Source: Phormidium willei BDU 130791
GTDB lineage: Bacteria > Cyanobacteriota > Cyanobacteriia > Cyanobacteriales > Geitlerinemataceae
Length of the DNA: 61,220 nt
Assembly (NCBI GenBank): GCA_001637315.1
Contig: LSZA01000010.1
Location: 1 to 61,220, forward strand
Direction of reading: 5' to 3'
Shown: piece after piece, positions 1 through 8,963 of the stretch
Position numbering within the stretch: the stretch's first letter is position 1
Layout of the letters: each line of letters begins with the position of its first letter
Made by a program: the position numbers and the translations under genes
Notes under the pieces: model-generated
Seen by the model: the letters and a program-made list of their open reading frames with translations, nothing else
Database searches by the model: none
Told to the model about the DNA's origin: nothing

Positions 1-2471
1 TTGACCCAACTCTGATGACCGCGCAGGCGATTGTGTTCAGGAGCAGTTTGAATCCCAGCGAGCAAGCTACTTTGCACCGAACTCATGACTCGTCGCAATC
101 GGCCTTGACTCTCGCCCGTCGCCTGGATGGCCAGAACTAACCCATCAATGGGGTCGGCACTGGTGAGCAAATTTTGGGACTGGGCGGCGTTGGCCCGTAA
201 ATTGGCAATAGTGGCTTGGCGTTGGGCATTTAGCCAGAGTCCGGTGACGACGCTCAATACGGTCACCACGGCGCCAATCCCGAGAAGGCGGCTGTTGCGT
301 CGCTGGCGGATGCTGGTTCTTAGGTACTCTTGCGGTAAGCCGGAGAGAGTGCCATGTTCTCGCTCAAATAGCTCAACTTCTGCTAAATCTAATCCCCTGA
401 GTAATCCTTCGCGGCGTTTGCCTTTGTCGTCCCACTTTTGGGCTTTCTCTTGGATATCGTCTCGTTGCCGCTTCGTCTTGAAGTTTTCCTCGACCCAGCG
501 CCCTAATTGCTTCCAGTTACGGATGAGGGATTCGTGGGCTACCTCGACTACGGTGATGTTACCGGCTTGGTTCCCTCGGGCTGAGAGTTCGCTGGTGATG
601 ATTAACCGCGCTGCTCCTAATGTCTCTAGGACGGTTTCCACCTCTTCGGGGGGATAAGGTAAGTCGGTTAACTGGGATTTGCGGACTTGTCGGGCGATGG
701 GTTTAGTGTTTTCTAGCAGTTGGGTGAGTTCGAGAAAAATGCTCCGGGCGATGGTTCTTTGTTCTTCGGTAAAGGAATCATAGAGTTTATCAGCTCGCGT
801 TTGTAGAGCTTTTTTGACGCCTTTAATGTCTGTATAGGTTTTGACGGTTAACCCTTGGCTAAATTTATATAGTCGGTCCACCATTTGTTGGAGGACATCT
901 TGCAATAGGGGCAAACTTCCAGGGGAGTCCTGCACATCTTCCAGCATCCGGTCTACCAGATCAGATTCGATTTTCCAGCGTCCAACTTCTTGAATCGGTT
1001 GACTGATGGCTTCCCGCAATTCCGCTTCGTTCATTGGACCAACTATTTCTTTTTTGGTGTTAATCAGTTTCAACAGTTGGGGATGTTCGGCACATTTGCC
1101 CAAAAAGTCATCTCGGATGGTAATAACTACCCGGAGGTGGGATTCTCCCTCATCTGTTTTCGTCAGGGCGGAGTAGCTATTGATCGCCCCACACAAGCAA
1201 TCTAAAAATAGTTGACGGGTCTCACTTGGACATTGGGTAAAAAACAGTTGCTCGAACTGATCTATTACTAATAGACAAGGGCGTTTGGTTTGGGAAATTA
1301 GCCGTTGTAGTCCTCCCGCACCTTGCGCGAGTTCTGCGTTGACTTGTTCTAGGGATAGATTTTCATCGACCAAGACCTGCGCTAAACTGGTAAGGGGGTC
1401 ATCTCCAGGTTTAAAAGGTTCATAAATTTGCCAAGCTGCGGTCTCTGATAGAGTTTTTCCTTGCTTTAAATTGGGGATTAACCCTGCACGAACAACGGAA
1501 GATTTACCACTTCCAGAACTTCCGGCAACGGCAAGAAACGGCTTTTCATAAATTGCATCAACTAAGTTATTTATTAAGTCGCTGCGACCAAAGAAATAGG
1601 GGGCATCGGCTTCTTGAAATGCCTCTAACCCTTTATAAGGATTCAATCCTGTTTCGATAATATCCGTCTCAGGTAGCGGTTCCGCCTCTGGGTCAACTAG
1701 GATGATTTTACCATCTCGGTTTCTACAGTCCGGGTCTTGATGGCAATCTTCGGTGCTGGAATTATTCCGCCTTAAATTTGGTAATTTATACTTGACGTTG
1801 GCTTTGACATACTCAGATAATATGATGGTATCAATCAGTCCGGGTTGTTGCAACCCTTCCAATAAAGTGGCTGTAAAGTAGCTGTGTTCTCCTTGTCCTT
1901 CTATCGGTTCAAATGCGGGTTGAGTGGCTCCACAGGCTGACATTAAACAGCGGGTCACAATTTCGGATTTTCCGGGGTCAATTACTTGAGATTCTTTATA
2001 GTTAAAGACTTCCCCACTATGACAGCAGTCCAAAATCACGATTTGCTGTTCAACCGGGCTATATTCTAAGATTTGTCGTAAATCGACGAGGGAGACTCCT
2101 GACTTATCGCTACTGGCCTCTTTGGGATTCGCTTTGCTGGTGGCTAAAAAGCCTTTACTTTTGCGACCTTTGGTATATCGCAACCCATGTCCGGCAAAAT
2201 AGAGGAGAGCGATGTCGGGAATTTTACTATCATTATCGATCGCAAATAACCAGTCTATTTCTTTCTCCAACTCCTCCTTCAATACATCTGTATCTGGATT
2301 GGGATCAATCCATAACCCCGAAGCACTGGTTTCTGGGGCGGGCAACCCTCTGATTTCCTCAAAGCCAATCTCATGCAGTCGTTGAGCCACGGCATTGGCA
2401 TCGTTAGCGGGCGTGCGGAGTCGTCCTAACTTAAGATAACGGTTAATTCCAACCACTAAAGCTCTTTTCAT
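1..2471 (-). CDS. Caspase / nSTAND ATPase / WD40 conflict protein (3' end cut by window edge)
   Basis: About 823 residues are visible, read leftward from an ATG at 2471, and the gene continues past base 1. Residues 1-200 form a caspase-like (peptidase C14) fold: the start MKRALVVGINRY, catalytic His95 in YFAGHG and Cys150 in ILDCCHSG. A novel-STAND NTPase follows, with GLEAFQEADAPYFFGR, a P-loop GSSGSGKSS near residue 320 and a Walker B-like LLVIDQFEQLFF near 400. One hydrophobic helix lies near 727-747. The first WD40-type blade (LRGHQSWV) is reached at the window edge. In this architecture the WD40 propeller is thought to sense a trigger, the ATPase to oligomerise and the caspase to cleave targets. 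The architecture is seen in the sequence; a role in immunity or programmed death is inference. It is divergent from the gene pair starting at 2611. Confidence 0.9.
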   Translation of the reverse strand, partial: MKRALVVGINRYLKLGRLRTPANDANAVAQRLHEIGFEEIRGLPAPETSASGLWIDPNPDTDVLKEELEKEIDWLFAIDNDSKIPDIALLYFAGHGLRYTKGRKSKGFLATSKANPKEASSDKSGVSLVDLRQILEYSPVEQQIVILDCCHSGEVFNYKESQVIDPGKSEIVTRCLMSACGATQPAFEPIEGQGEHSYFTATLLEGLQQPGLIDTIILSEYVKANVKYKLPNLRRNNSSTEDCHQDPDCRNRDGKIILVDPEAEPLPETDIIETGLNPYKGLEAFQEADAPYFFGRSDLINNLVDAIYEKPFLAVAGSSGSGKSSVVRAGLIPNLKQGKTLSETAAWQIYEPFKPGDDPLTSLAQVLVDENLSLEQVNAELAQGAGGLQRLISQTKRPCLLVIDQFEQLFFTQCPSETRQLFLDCLCGAINSYSALTKTDEGESHLRVVITIRDDFLGKCAEHPQLLKLINTKKEIVGPMNEAELREAISQPIQEVGRWKIESDLVDRMLEDVQDSPGSLPLLQDVLQQMVDRLYKFSQGLTVKTYTDIKGVKKALQTRADKLYDSFTEEQRTIARSIFLELTQLLENTKPIARQVRKSQLTDLPYPPEEVETVLETLGAARLIITSELSARGNQAGNITVVEVAHESLIRNWKQLGRWVEENFKTKRQRDDIQEKAQKWDDKGKRREGLLRGLDLAEVELFEREHGTLSGLPQEYLRTSIRQRRNSRLLGIGAVVTVLSVVTGLWLNAQRQATIANLRANAAQSQNLLTSADPIDGLVLAIQATGESQGRLRRVMSSVQSSLLAGIQTAPEHNRLRGHQSWV

Positions 2472-2493
2472 TATCCCCTACCACTGCTATAAT
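2465..2493 (+). promoter_or_regulatory. Candidate sigma-70 promoter for the 2611/3093 gene pair
   Basis: A perfect TATAAT lies at 2488-2493. A weak TTTTCA at 2465-2470 sits 17 bases upstream and overlaps the start codon of the leftward caspase gene. If used, rightward transcription would start about 115 bases before the small acidic gene and would interfere with initiation of the caspase gene. Assigned by eye only. Confidence 0.4.
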
Positions 2494-2610
2494 AGAACTA
2501 GCCAGGTTTCCCGCTTCTTCAGGTTGGTCTATTAGCTAAACCGACCTAGTTGAGACCGACGCTGACCCAGTATTACCAGTTTAATCGCAATTTCAAATCC
2601 TTGCTTGCCG

Positions 2611-3072
2611 ATGGAACCTAATCTTGACAAAACGTTGCTTGCTTTCTTGCTGGCTCTCTACCACCTCGAACCTAAGCTCACGGATGATGAACTGTATGCG
2701 TTAGAGGAGCTGGGGGAGGCTCTCGATGATGACTGGGTTGGTGAGGAGTTGAATCTCATTGCGGATATTGAGGCGATCGCAGCGGCGAATCCCACGTTAA
2801 ATCAACTGTATCAAAAGGCGTTGACAAAACTTGCACCTCTGAACCTAGATCAACTCCATCAGGGGTTACCGTCTCCAGCGCAACTTGAGGCGCTCCTAGG
2901 GGTTAGTGCAACGAGCAAAGGTTATGTTCCCCAGGGTGAGCCAACTCAAAAAACCAATGAGGTGGTGAATTTAAGTCGCATGGTGATGAGGCGCGATCGC
3001 CCAGAAAAAGAGGTTAAAAAGATTGAGGAATTGAGCCGGTATTGGGAGTTCCCACCCGTCCCCATGTTTTAG
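2611..3072 (+). CDS. Small acidic protein beside the caspase-STAND gene
   Basis: 153 residues from the ATG at 2611; an in-frame TTG at 2605 would add two residues. The protein is predominantly helical and acidic in its first 80 residues (LTDDELYALEELGEALDDDW), with a basic stretch near residue 130 (MVMRRDRPEKEVKK). There is no signal peptide and no recognised catalytic motif. The next gene starts 20 bases downstream, so the two probably form one transcript facing away from the caspase gene. From memory the arrangement recalls the small partner proteins of CATRA (caspase and TPR repeat-associated) conflict systems; I cannot verify this. Function unknown. Confidence 0.75.
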   Translation: MEPNLDKTLLAFLLALYHLEPKLTDDELYALEELGEALDDDWVGEELNLIADIEAIAAANPTLNQLYQKALTKLAPLNLDQLHQGLPSPAQLEALLGVSATSKGYVPQGEPTQKTNEVVNLSRMVMRRDRPEKEVKKIEELSRYWEFPPVPMF

Positions 3073-3092
3073 ACCTTTCCTGAGCAAAATTA

Positions 3093-4547
3093 ATGGATAA
3101 TATTATTTATCCCACGGTTGATTTATTCCTCTATGATTTACGAGATGGCTTAGGCGATAATCCCGAAGAAGTTGACCAACACTGGCAGAACTTCAAACAA
3201 AAACTACCCCAATCTTTCGAGAGTCTCCTAACTTTTGATTCGGGGTTTGAATCAGAATATCAAGAACTGTTGACGGGTCAATTTGGTCATTTTGGCGGAG
3301 ATTCTCAGGGGTACGAAGGGTTTTATTACCCCGTGCGGATGAGCGATATGTATGGCTTGTTGCTCGATTGTTCCCCGTCGGATTCTGTCACTCCACAACC
3401 ACCGCAATGTTTCCAAAACATTAAGGGAGAAATTGAGCGTCGTCTGGGAGACCATTCGGCGATGTTAGGTCAAACTTGGTTGATTTATGGCCAATTGTCT
3501 GAGAAGACTCAAAATCCGCAAAAGGTGGCTCAACTCTGTTATCAGACGTTGTTTCCTGAGGCGAATTGGCAGGATGATTTTCAGGGAAAAGGTCGCCTGT
3601 TGAGGGGGATGGTGTTTGAACTGGATTCGTTTCAGGTGAAGTTGCAAGAAACAGTCAAGAACAACGCGGATTCTGGGGTGTCTGACGGCGGCGGCTTTGA
3701 CAGTCATCATGTGATTATTGTCTTGTATCCGACGGCTGATGCCGCCAAGTCTGGGGCAGAGTTAATCTATGATTGGATGCCGTTATTTGCTTATCGCGCT
3801 AAAATTCTCTGGGCTTATGGGCAAACTCGCCAACTCAAACAATGGCTGAAACAGGATTATGTCACCATTCAAGCGTGTTTAAAACAAATTCGCGGCAATC
3901 AGCATCAGGATTTACCCATCTCTGAGATGAAAGAGATTCTCAATCGAGCGCGTAATGTTGTCTCGAATTATACGATTGATATGGATGATTTGGCGTATCA
4001 ATTGCGAACGATCGCCATCAATTTGGACAATTACCAAAAACGCCGTGCCACGCTGGAACAAAAAGCGAGGTCAATGCAGAGTTTCGGTGGCGAACTATCC
4101 TGGACAGATTTGAGATTTTTAGAGCAGTTTAGCGAGAGAGTGAGGACGAAATATCTACGACAAGTTAAGAAAGATTATGACAATTTGAGTCCAGGTTTAG
4201 AGCGATTGGAGTTTGCGATCGCCACAATTCGGGGGTTAGTTGAAATTGAACGCGCTCGGCAAGAACGGACGTTTCAGAATAATATCACAATTTTCGGTTG
4301 GGGCTTAGGGGCCGCTGCGATCGCCGCCTCCCTTTCGGCACAATTTCCCTATGTGATTGTCCCCGTCGAAGTGTTGACGACACAATCAACAGCCGAGGGG
4401 GATAGGAGTTCATTGGTTGAACTCAATCCACCGCTGTCTGCGTCCTGGGATGCGGCGGTTCTCTCCTTGGGGTATAGTCTTTTTGTGGGGGTGTTGTTTA
4501 TGGCGATCGCTTGGTTATGGATTAAGCGCAAGGAAAAGTCCAACTAG
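3093..4547 (+). CDS. Conserved membrane protein with CorA-like C-terminal topology, caspase-associated
   Basis: 484 residues. The N-terminal 280 residues are soluble and begin YPTVDLFLYDLRDGLG. A long helical region (about 285-395) is rich in charged residues and coiled-coil-like. Two membrane helices follow near 399-425 and 450-474, and the protein ends in a basic WIKRKEKSN tail. A soluble domain, a long helix and then two C-terminal membrane helices is the layout of CorA-type channels, though the GMN motif is absent. Together with the upstream small gene and the divergent caspase-STAND gene, this suggests a membrane-acting sensor or effector of a conflict system. It may belong to the CATRA family by memory of its N-terminus, but this is unconfirmed. 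What is seen is the topology; the role is inference. Confidence 0.75.
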   Translation: MDNIIYPTVDLFLYDLRDGLGDNPEEVDQHWQNFKQKLPQSFESLLTFDSGFESEYQELLTGQFGHFGGDSQGYEGFYYPVRMSDMYGLLLDCSPSDSVTPQPPQCFQNIKGEIERRLGDHSAMLGQTWLIYGQLSEKTQNPQKVAQLCYQTLFPEANWQDDFQGKGRLLRGMVFELDSFQVKLQETVKNNADSGVSDGGGFDSHHVIIVLYPTADAAKSGAELIYDWMPLFAYRAKILWAYGQTRQLKQWLKQDYVTIQACLKQIRGNQHQDLPISEMKEILNRARNVVSNYTIDMDDLAYQLRTIAINLDNYQKRRATLEQKARSMQSFGGELSWTDLRFLEQFSERVRTKYLRQVKKDYDNLSPGLERLEFAIATIRGLVEIERARQERTFQNNITIFGWGLGAAAIAASLSAQFPYVIVPVEVLTTQSTAEGDRSSLVELNPPLSASWDAAVLSLGYSLFVGVLFMAIAWLWIKRKEKSN

Positions 4548-4610
4548 AACAGGTTAGACGATAGCCAGACGCAACGAGGAACGATCCAGTCAAACAATCA
4601 AGTCTTATCT

Positions 4611-5876
4611 ATGGTGTCATCTTATCAAGGTTGGAATCTAACCGACGCAGAACGGGAAAAATATCGCCAAACCTCAAAAGCATCGAGTCAAGCGAAAGCT
4701 AAAGCGATGCGCGGCGAGGGGTTAACCCCTGTTCATGAGATTAACCAGCCTAACTTAAATCCTGATGACTTAATGCCAAAATTACCTAAAAATGGATTGC
4801 GATCGCTCTCCCTATTTAGTGGTGGAGGTGGCTTAGACTTGGGATTTGAGCGAGCCGGATTTGAACATATCGCCTCTTATGAGGTGTTAGAAGAAGCGGG
4901 AAAAACCCTCAAACAGAATCGGCCAAACTGGACTGTATTTTCAGGACAAGCAGGCGATGTACGACAAGTAGATTGGACAAGGTATCGGGGTCAGGTTGAC
5001 GTCGTTCACGGAGGCCCTCCCTGTCAGCCGTTTTCAATTGCAGGAAGACAGCAGGGAAAAGACGATGAACGAGATATGTTTCCCGAGTTTGTGCGGTCTA
5101 TCTTGGAAATTAAACCTTCGGCTTTTGTAGCAGAAAATGTTTCAGCCTTATCGAGTAAAAAATTCAATGACTATGTTTTTAACGAAATTCAAAAGCCCCT
5201 TATAAAGCAGTACAATGTACTGCAAATCACGTTATATGCCCCAGATTTTGGGGTTCCTCAATCGAGAAAACGTGTCTTTTTTATTGGCTTCAAAGATGCA
5301 AACTGTTTCAAGAAATTCATCAAGCCTGAGCCTGTTTATACTTGGGAACATCTTGTTATAAAGCGTCATCAGACAACAAGCGTATCCTCTCCACAACAAC
5401 TTAATTTATTTAACCTAGACCATCCCCAATTCAAGCCTTGTCTAGGAGTCAGAGAAGCTTTAGGACTTCCTGATATTGGGGTTGACGCTCTGGCCCCAAC
5501 CCTTCGCAGTGGTTTAACCGGACCCCGTCATACCACCTCAATTTTAAATAGTTCTTCGGCTCAAAAAGTCTGGAGAACTATCGAAATTTGGCCCAATGGC
5601 GTAGCAGCTAATCGAGAAAATGCTAGGTTATTTGTTGCCAAAAATAAGCATTTTCGTCTCTCCGTTGCTGATTGTGCCATCTTGCAAGGATTCCCGGAAT
5701 CTTGGCAGTTTTCTGGAGCAGTTTATATGGTACTCGGGCAAATTGGTAATGCCGTTCCTCCCCCATTAGGGTATCAGGTTGCTTGTGGAATTTATCGGGC
5801 GTTAAAACTATTGAGTTATACAATGTCACAAAGAAGGCAAACGCCAACAACCATAAAGAAGTTCGTGAATAACTAA
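4611..5876 (+). CDS. DNA (cytosine-5-)-methyltransferase
   Basis: 421 residues. Canonical C5-methyltransferase motifs appear in order: motif I LSLFSGGGGLDLGFE (residues 66-80), motif IV GGPPCQPFS with catalytic Cys138, motif VI ENV (175-177), motif VIII QSRKRVFF (about 222-229) and motif X GQIGNAVPPPLG near 385. The first 60 residues are an extra charged extension. The target-recognition region between motifs VIII and X is short (about 150 residues). No restriction endonuclease gene is adjacent, so the enzyme looks orphan and its recognition site cannot be read from sequence. The last ~17 codons are read antisense through a broken vapC gene, so the natural C-terminus is probably lost or replaced; motif X is intact. 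It may travel with the caspase-STAND island. Confidence 0.93.
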   Translation: MVSSYQGWNLTDAEREKYRQTSKASSQAKAKAMRGEGLTPVHEINQPNLNPDDLMPKLPKNGLRSLSLFSGGGGLDLGFERAGFEHIASYEVLEEAGKTLKQNRPNWTVFSGQAGDVRQVDWTRYRGQVDVVHGGPPCQPFSIAGRQQGKDDERDMFPEFVRSILEIKPSAFVAENVSALSSKKFNDYVFNEIQKPLIKQYNVLQITLYAPDFGVPQSRKRVFFIGFKDANCFKKFIKPEPVYTWEHLVIKRHQTTSVSSPQQLNLFNLDHPQFKPCLGVREALGLPDIGVDALAPTLRSGLTGPRHTTSILNSSSAQKVWRTIEIWPNGVAANRENARLFVAKNKHFRLSVADCAILQGFPESWQFSGAVYMVLGQIGNAVPPPLGYQVACGIYRALKLLSYTMSQRRQTPTTIKKFVNN

Positions 5877-5993
5877 ACTGGCTACCCCCACCTCAACCTG
5901 ATGTCGTGTTAGCTGGCTCAAAACCTGCTGATTCGGGACAGGACGGCTTGGCTCAGACAGAATATTAGAATCCAGCAAAAATCGAATTGTCAC
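5826..5993 (-). pseudogene. Truncated VapC (PIN) toxin remnant
   Basis: A GTG at 5993 overlaps the antitoxin stop codon by 3 bases (GTGA), the usual vapBC coupling. The frame gives 55 residues starting with IRFLLDSNILSEPSRP, the first PIN acidic motif, then VASLVIHELLYG with the conserved Glu. It stops at a TGA at 5826-5828, just after a CWRLPS stretch that is normally followed by about 70 more residues. The second half, with the remaining PIN acidic residues, is absent, and the sequence beyond is the antisense of the methyltransferase gene. A recombination or insertion junction therefore lies near 5810-5845. The toxin should be inactive. Confidence 0.75.
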
Positions 5994-6244
5994 AGCTCGA
6001 TCTCCCGACCTGGGGTGCGATCTCTGAGATTAGCAAAGTCATCCTCTGTATAGACAAGCCCTTCTCGCTCAATGACCGCTCTAAAATTTAGAATCCCTTG
6101 CCAAAAACGTTCGCCACGGCTCTGATCAAATTGGTCGTTCTGAACTGTTTCTGATAACTTCACCTGAAGTACATTCAAGAGTACAGTTTGCTCATCCAAT
6201 GACAAGTCATCCACGGCCTTAAGAATTTCCTGTAACGTCATCAT
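5990..6244 (-). CDS. Antitoxin of a VapBC-type pair (partner toxin broken)
   Basis: 84 residues. An N-terminal helical part (LQEILKAVDDLSLDEQTVLLNVLQ) is followed by a tail ending FANLRDRTPGREIEL, a form common among small cyanobacterial antitoxins encoded just upstream of PIN toxins. The stop codon overlaps the GTG of the vapC remnant. The antitoxin is intact although its toxin is not, so it is solitary unless it cross-acts on another PIN toxin. Assignment rests on size, sequence flavour and gene order. Confidence 0.7.
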   Translation of the reverse strand: MMTLQEILKAVDDLSLDEQTVLLNVLQVKLSETVQNDQFDQSRGERFWQGILNFRAVIEREGLVYTEDDFANLRDRTPGREIEL

Positions 6245-6286
6245 TGAACCTCCAGGTTTATTGAGAGCAGATTATATCCGTTGCGG

Positions 6287-6338
6287 TAGGGGCATAACCC
6301 ACCCCTAGCCCCTCCCAGGAGGGGATTTTTCGCCCCTA
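6287..6338. repeat. Palindromic interspersed repeat (GGGGTGGGTTATGCC type)
   Basis: The element has 7-base terminal inverted repeats (TAGGGGC / GCCCCTA) and an inner palindrome around CCTCCCAGGAGG. Nearly the same 51-base unit occurs in opposite orientation at 26225-26275. Shorter relatives are at 8120-8183, 23429-23465, 25521-25553 and 61125-61220. It lies at the 3' end of the urease operon, so it could also act as a transcript-ending stem-loop. Confidence 0.8.
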
Positions 6339-6360
6339 CAATTATCCAACGCCTCATAGA

Positions 6361-8070
6361 TTAAAACAAGAAATAGCGTTGGGCCATGGGTAACACTTGC
6401 GCCGGTTCACAGGTTAATAACTCCCCATCGGCCCGAACCTCGTAGGTTTCAGGATCGACCTCAATCTGGGGTAACGCATTATTTAACTTCAAATCCCCTT
6501 TGCGGATCTCGCGAGTGTTCGAGACCGCCACCGTGGGTTTGCGTAACCCCAGTTGACGGCCAACCTCCGCCTCAATCGCCGCTTGGGAAACAAAGGTGAC
6601 TGACGTGGCTGCGATCGCCCCCCCATAACTACCAAACATGGGCCGCATATGCACCGGTTGCGGCGTGGGAATACTGGCGTTCGCATCTCCCATTTGCGCC
6701 CAAGCAATCATTCCCCCTTTAATAACTAACTCCGGCTTCACCCCAAACATAGCCGGTTTCCAGAGACATAAATCCGCCAATTTCCCCGCTTCAATCGAAC
6801 CCACATGATTGGAAATCCCATGGACGATCGCCGGGTTAATCGTGTACTTCGCCACATAGCGTTTGGCCCGCAAATTGTCATGGCGATCGCAATCCCCCCC
6901 CAACGGCCCCCGCTGCACTTTCATCTTATGGGCCGTCTGCCAGGTTCGGATGATATTCTCTCCCACACGCCCCATCGCTTGGGAATCAGAAGAAATAATA
7001 CTAAACGCCCCTAAATCATGCAAAATATCCTCCGCTGCAATGGTTTCGCGGCGAATCCGGGACTCGGCAAAGGCCACATCTTCGGGAATGTTGCGATCGA
7101 GGTGGTGACACACCATCAACATATCCAGATGTTCTTCGAGGGTGTTCACCGTATAAGGCCGGGTGGGATTCGTTGACGAGGGGAGAACATTGGCAACCCC
7201 GCAGACTTTGATGATATCCGGGGCATGACCGCCCCCGGCTCCCTCGGTATGATAGGTATGAATGGCCCGATTCTTGAAAGCGGCGATGGTGTCCTCCACA
7301 AACCCCGCTTCGTTGAGGGTGTCGGTGTGAATCGCCACCTGGATGTCATACTCGTCAGCGACGCTGAGACAGGTATCAATGGCGGCGGGAGTGGTTCCCC
7401 AGTCTTCATGAAGTTTTAACCCCACAACCCCGGCTAAGACTTGTTCAACTAATCCCTGTTTTTGGGAACTGTTTCCTTTCCCCATAAAGCCGAGATTCAT
7501 CGGAAACCCATCGGCGGCTTGTAGCATTCGCTGGATGTTCCAGGAACCGGGGGTGCAGGTGGTGGCGTTGGTTCCAGTCGAGGGACCGGTTCCGCCGCCA
7601 ATCATGGTGGTGATTCCGGAGGCGATCGCCGTCTCAATTTGTTGCGGACAAATAAAGTGAATGTGACTGTCAATTCCTCCAGCGGTGACGATACAGCCTT
7701 CAGCGGCGATCGCTTCAGTAGCCGGACCAATAATAATATCAACGTTATCCTGAATATGGGGATTTCCCGCTTTGCCAATTTTACAAATTTTGCCGTCTTT
7801 AATACCAATGTCGGCTTTAACAATGCCCCACCAATCGAGAATTAAAGCGTTGGTAATGACGACATCGACTGCCCCGTCTTCGCGAGAAATGGGAGATTGT
7901 CCCATGCCATCTCGGATGACTTTTCCACCGCCAAATTTGACTTCGTCGCCATAGGTGGTTAAGTCTTCTTCAACTTCGATAATTAACTCAGTATCGGCTA
8001 AGCGGAGGCGATCGCCTACAGTGGGGCCAAAAGTTTCAGCGTAGGCGCGACGATTCATGAAGTAGGGCAT
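6361..8070 (-). CDS. ureC: Urease subunit alpha
   Basis: 569 residues; catalytic nickel subunit that hydrolyses urea to ammonia and carbamate. Nickel and active-site motifs are present: GGIDSHIHF (His ligands), the carbamylated lysine in [31 protein letters not shown], the mobile-flap MVCHHLD and the Asp ligand region SSDSQAMGR. The start at 8070 ([17 protein letters not shown]) is chosen because urease alpha chains begin this way. The frame stays open to 8145 only because the spacer repeat has no stop. Last gene of the leftward ureFGDABC run. Confidence 0.97.
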   Translation of the reverse strand: MPYFMNRRAYAETFGPTVGDRLRLADTELIIEVEEDLTTYGDEVKFGGGKVIRDGMGQSPISREDGAVDVVITNALILDWWGIVKADIGIKDGKICKIGKAGNPHIQDNVDIIIGPATEAIAAEGCIVTAGGIDSHIHFICPQQIETAIASGITTMIGGGTGPSTGTNATTCTPGSWNIQRMLQAADGFPMNLGFMGKGNSSQKQGLVEQVLAGVVGLKLHEDWGTTPAAIDTCLSVADEYDIQVAIHTDTLNEAGFVEDTIAAFKNRAIHTYHTEGAGGGHAPDIIKVCGVANVLPSSTNPTRPYTVNTLEEHLDMLMVCHHLDRNIPEDVAFAESRIRRETIAAEDILHDLGAFSIISSDSQAMGRVGENIIRTWQTAHKMKVQRGPLGGDCDRHDNLRAKRYVAKYTINPAIVHGISNHVGSIEAGKLADLCLWKPAMFGVKPELVIKGGMIAWAQMGDANASIPTPQPVHMRPMFGSYGGAIAATSVTFVSQAAIEAEVGRQLGLRKPTVAVSNTREIRKGDLKLNNALPQIEVDPETYEVRADGELLTCEPAQVLPMAQRYFLF

Positions 8071-8081
8071 AGGGCAAAAGA

Positions 8082-8183
8082 AGGGAACAGGGAATAGGGA
8101 ACAGGGAACAGAAACAACGTAGGGGCGTACCCTGGGAGGACCCACCCCGCCCTACGGGCACCCCTCCCAAGAGGGGAAGGGGC
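8082..8183. repeat. Composite spacer repeat between ureB and ureC
   Basis: Two repeat types lie side by side. 8082-8110 is a tandem array of GGGAACA/GGGAATA heptamers. 8120-8183 is a degenerate copy of the CCCACCCC...CCTCCCAAGAGGGG palindrome. It separates two genes that normally lie close together in urease operons, so it was probably inserted later. The stem-loop could weaken read-through into ureC. Confidence 0.8.
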
Positions 8184-8184
8184 G

Positions 8185-8559
8185 TTATTTCTTTTTTTTC
8201 TTCTTCTTGTCTTTTTTATCTTTTTTCTTGTCTTGGCTTTTTTCTGGTTTTTCGTCTAGGAACCCGTTAATTAAGCCGTTGAATCCGTAAATTTCGCGAG
8301 TTCCGCTGAGGTTGACTAATTCTACCTCTTTCTCGTCTCCGGGTTCAAAGCGGACGGCGGTTCCGGCGGGAATATTGAGACGCATTCCTCGGGTTTTATC
8401 GCGGTCAAAATTGAGGGCGGCGTTGACTTCAAAAAAGTGGAAATGTGAGCCAACCTGGATAGGGCGATCGCCACTGTTGGCGACAGTAACGTTGATGGTT
8501 GGGCGGCCGGCGTTGAGTTCAATTTCACCTTCTAGGGGCAAGAGTTCTCCGGGAATCAT
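8185..8559 (-). CDS. ureB: Urease subunit beta with polylysine tail
   Basis: 124 residues. The core ([46 protein letters not shown]) is a standard urease beta chain and ends about residue 102 at [13 protein letters not shown]. It is followed by an unusual tail of about 20 residues that is almost entirely Lys and Asp, ending in seven consecutive lysines. Family members usually stop near 100-106 residues. The tail is encoded by an A-rich run (T-rich on the + strand, 8188-8245), so replication slippage could have produced it. It lies next to a repeat insertion. Confidence 0.96.
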   Translation of the reverse strand: MIPGELLPLEGEIELNAGRPTINVTVANSGDRPIQVGSHFHFFEVNAALNFDRDKTRGMRLNIPAGTAVRFEPGDEKEVELVNLSGTREIYGFNGLINGFLDEKPEKSQDKKKDKKDKKKKKKK

Positions 8560-8637
8560 GAGGGGGTCTCCGTATGATTTTTGCGTTTAAATTGCAGATT
8601 TTGACTTGACAAAAATAGGATTTCTTGATAAGAAAAT

Positions 8638-8940
8638 TTAAATAATTGGCTCGTGAACGGTGACCAATTTGGTTCCATCGGGGAAGGTGGCTTCGACTTG
8701 TACTTCCGTGACCATTTCGGCAATTCCATCCATGACATCTTCACGAGATAATAGGGTTTTGCCAAATTGCATTAACTCCGCCACCGATCGCCCCTCCCTG
8801 GCCCCCTCTAAAATCCCGGCTGTAATATAGGCCACGGCTTCAGGATAGTTGAGTTTTAAGCCTTTGGCTTTGCGACGTTCGGCTAATAACGCCGCTGTGA
8901 AAATCAGCAGTTTATCTTTTTCTTGAGGAGACAGTTGCAT
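8638..8940 (-). CDS. ureA: Urease subunit gamma
   Basis: 100 residues, the usual length. It begins [23 protein letters not shown] and contains [11 protein letters not shown] and the C-terminal [20 protein letters not shown] typical of the family. It forms the trimeric urease core with the beta and alpha subunits. It lies 23 bases downstream of ureD, in the middle of the operon. Confidence 0.97.
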   Translation of the reverse strand: MQLSPQEKDKLLIFTAALLAERRKAKGLKLNYPEAVAYITAGILEGAREGRSVAELMQFGKTLLSREDVMDGIAEMVTEVQVEATFPDGTKLVTVHEPII

Positions 8941-8963
8941 AAGAATTACGGCCTAAAAAGACG

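Noticed and set aside
127..1205. Rightward open frames of 71 and 176 codons
   Set aside because: They are antisense to the caspase/STAND/WD40 gene, which shows clear domain motifs on the other strand.
4611..5876. Type II restriction-modification system
   Set aside because: No endonuclease gene next to the methyltransferase; the neighbours are a membrane protein and a broken vapC.
8071..8145. Longer ureC start
   Set aside because: The extra 25 codons are the repeat spacer; family alignment starts at [10 protein letters not shown].
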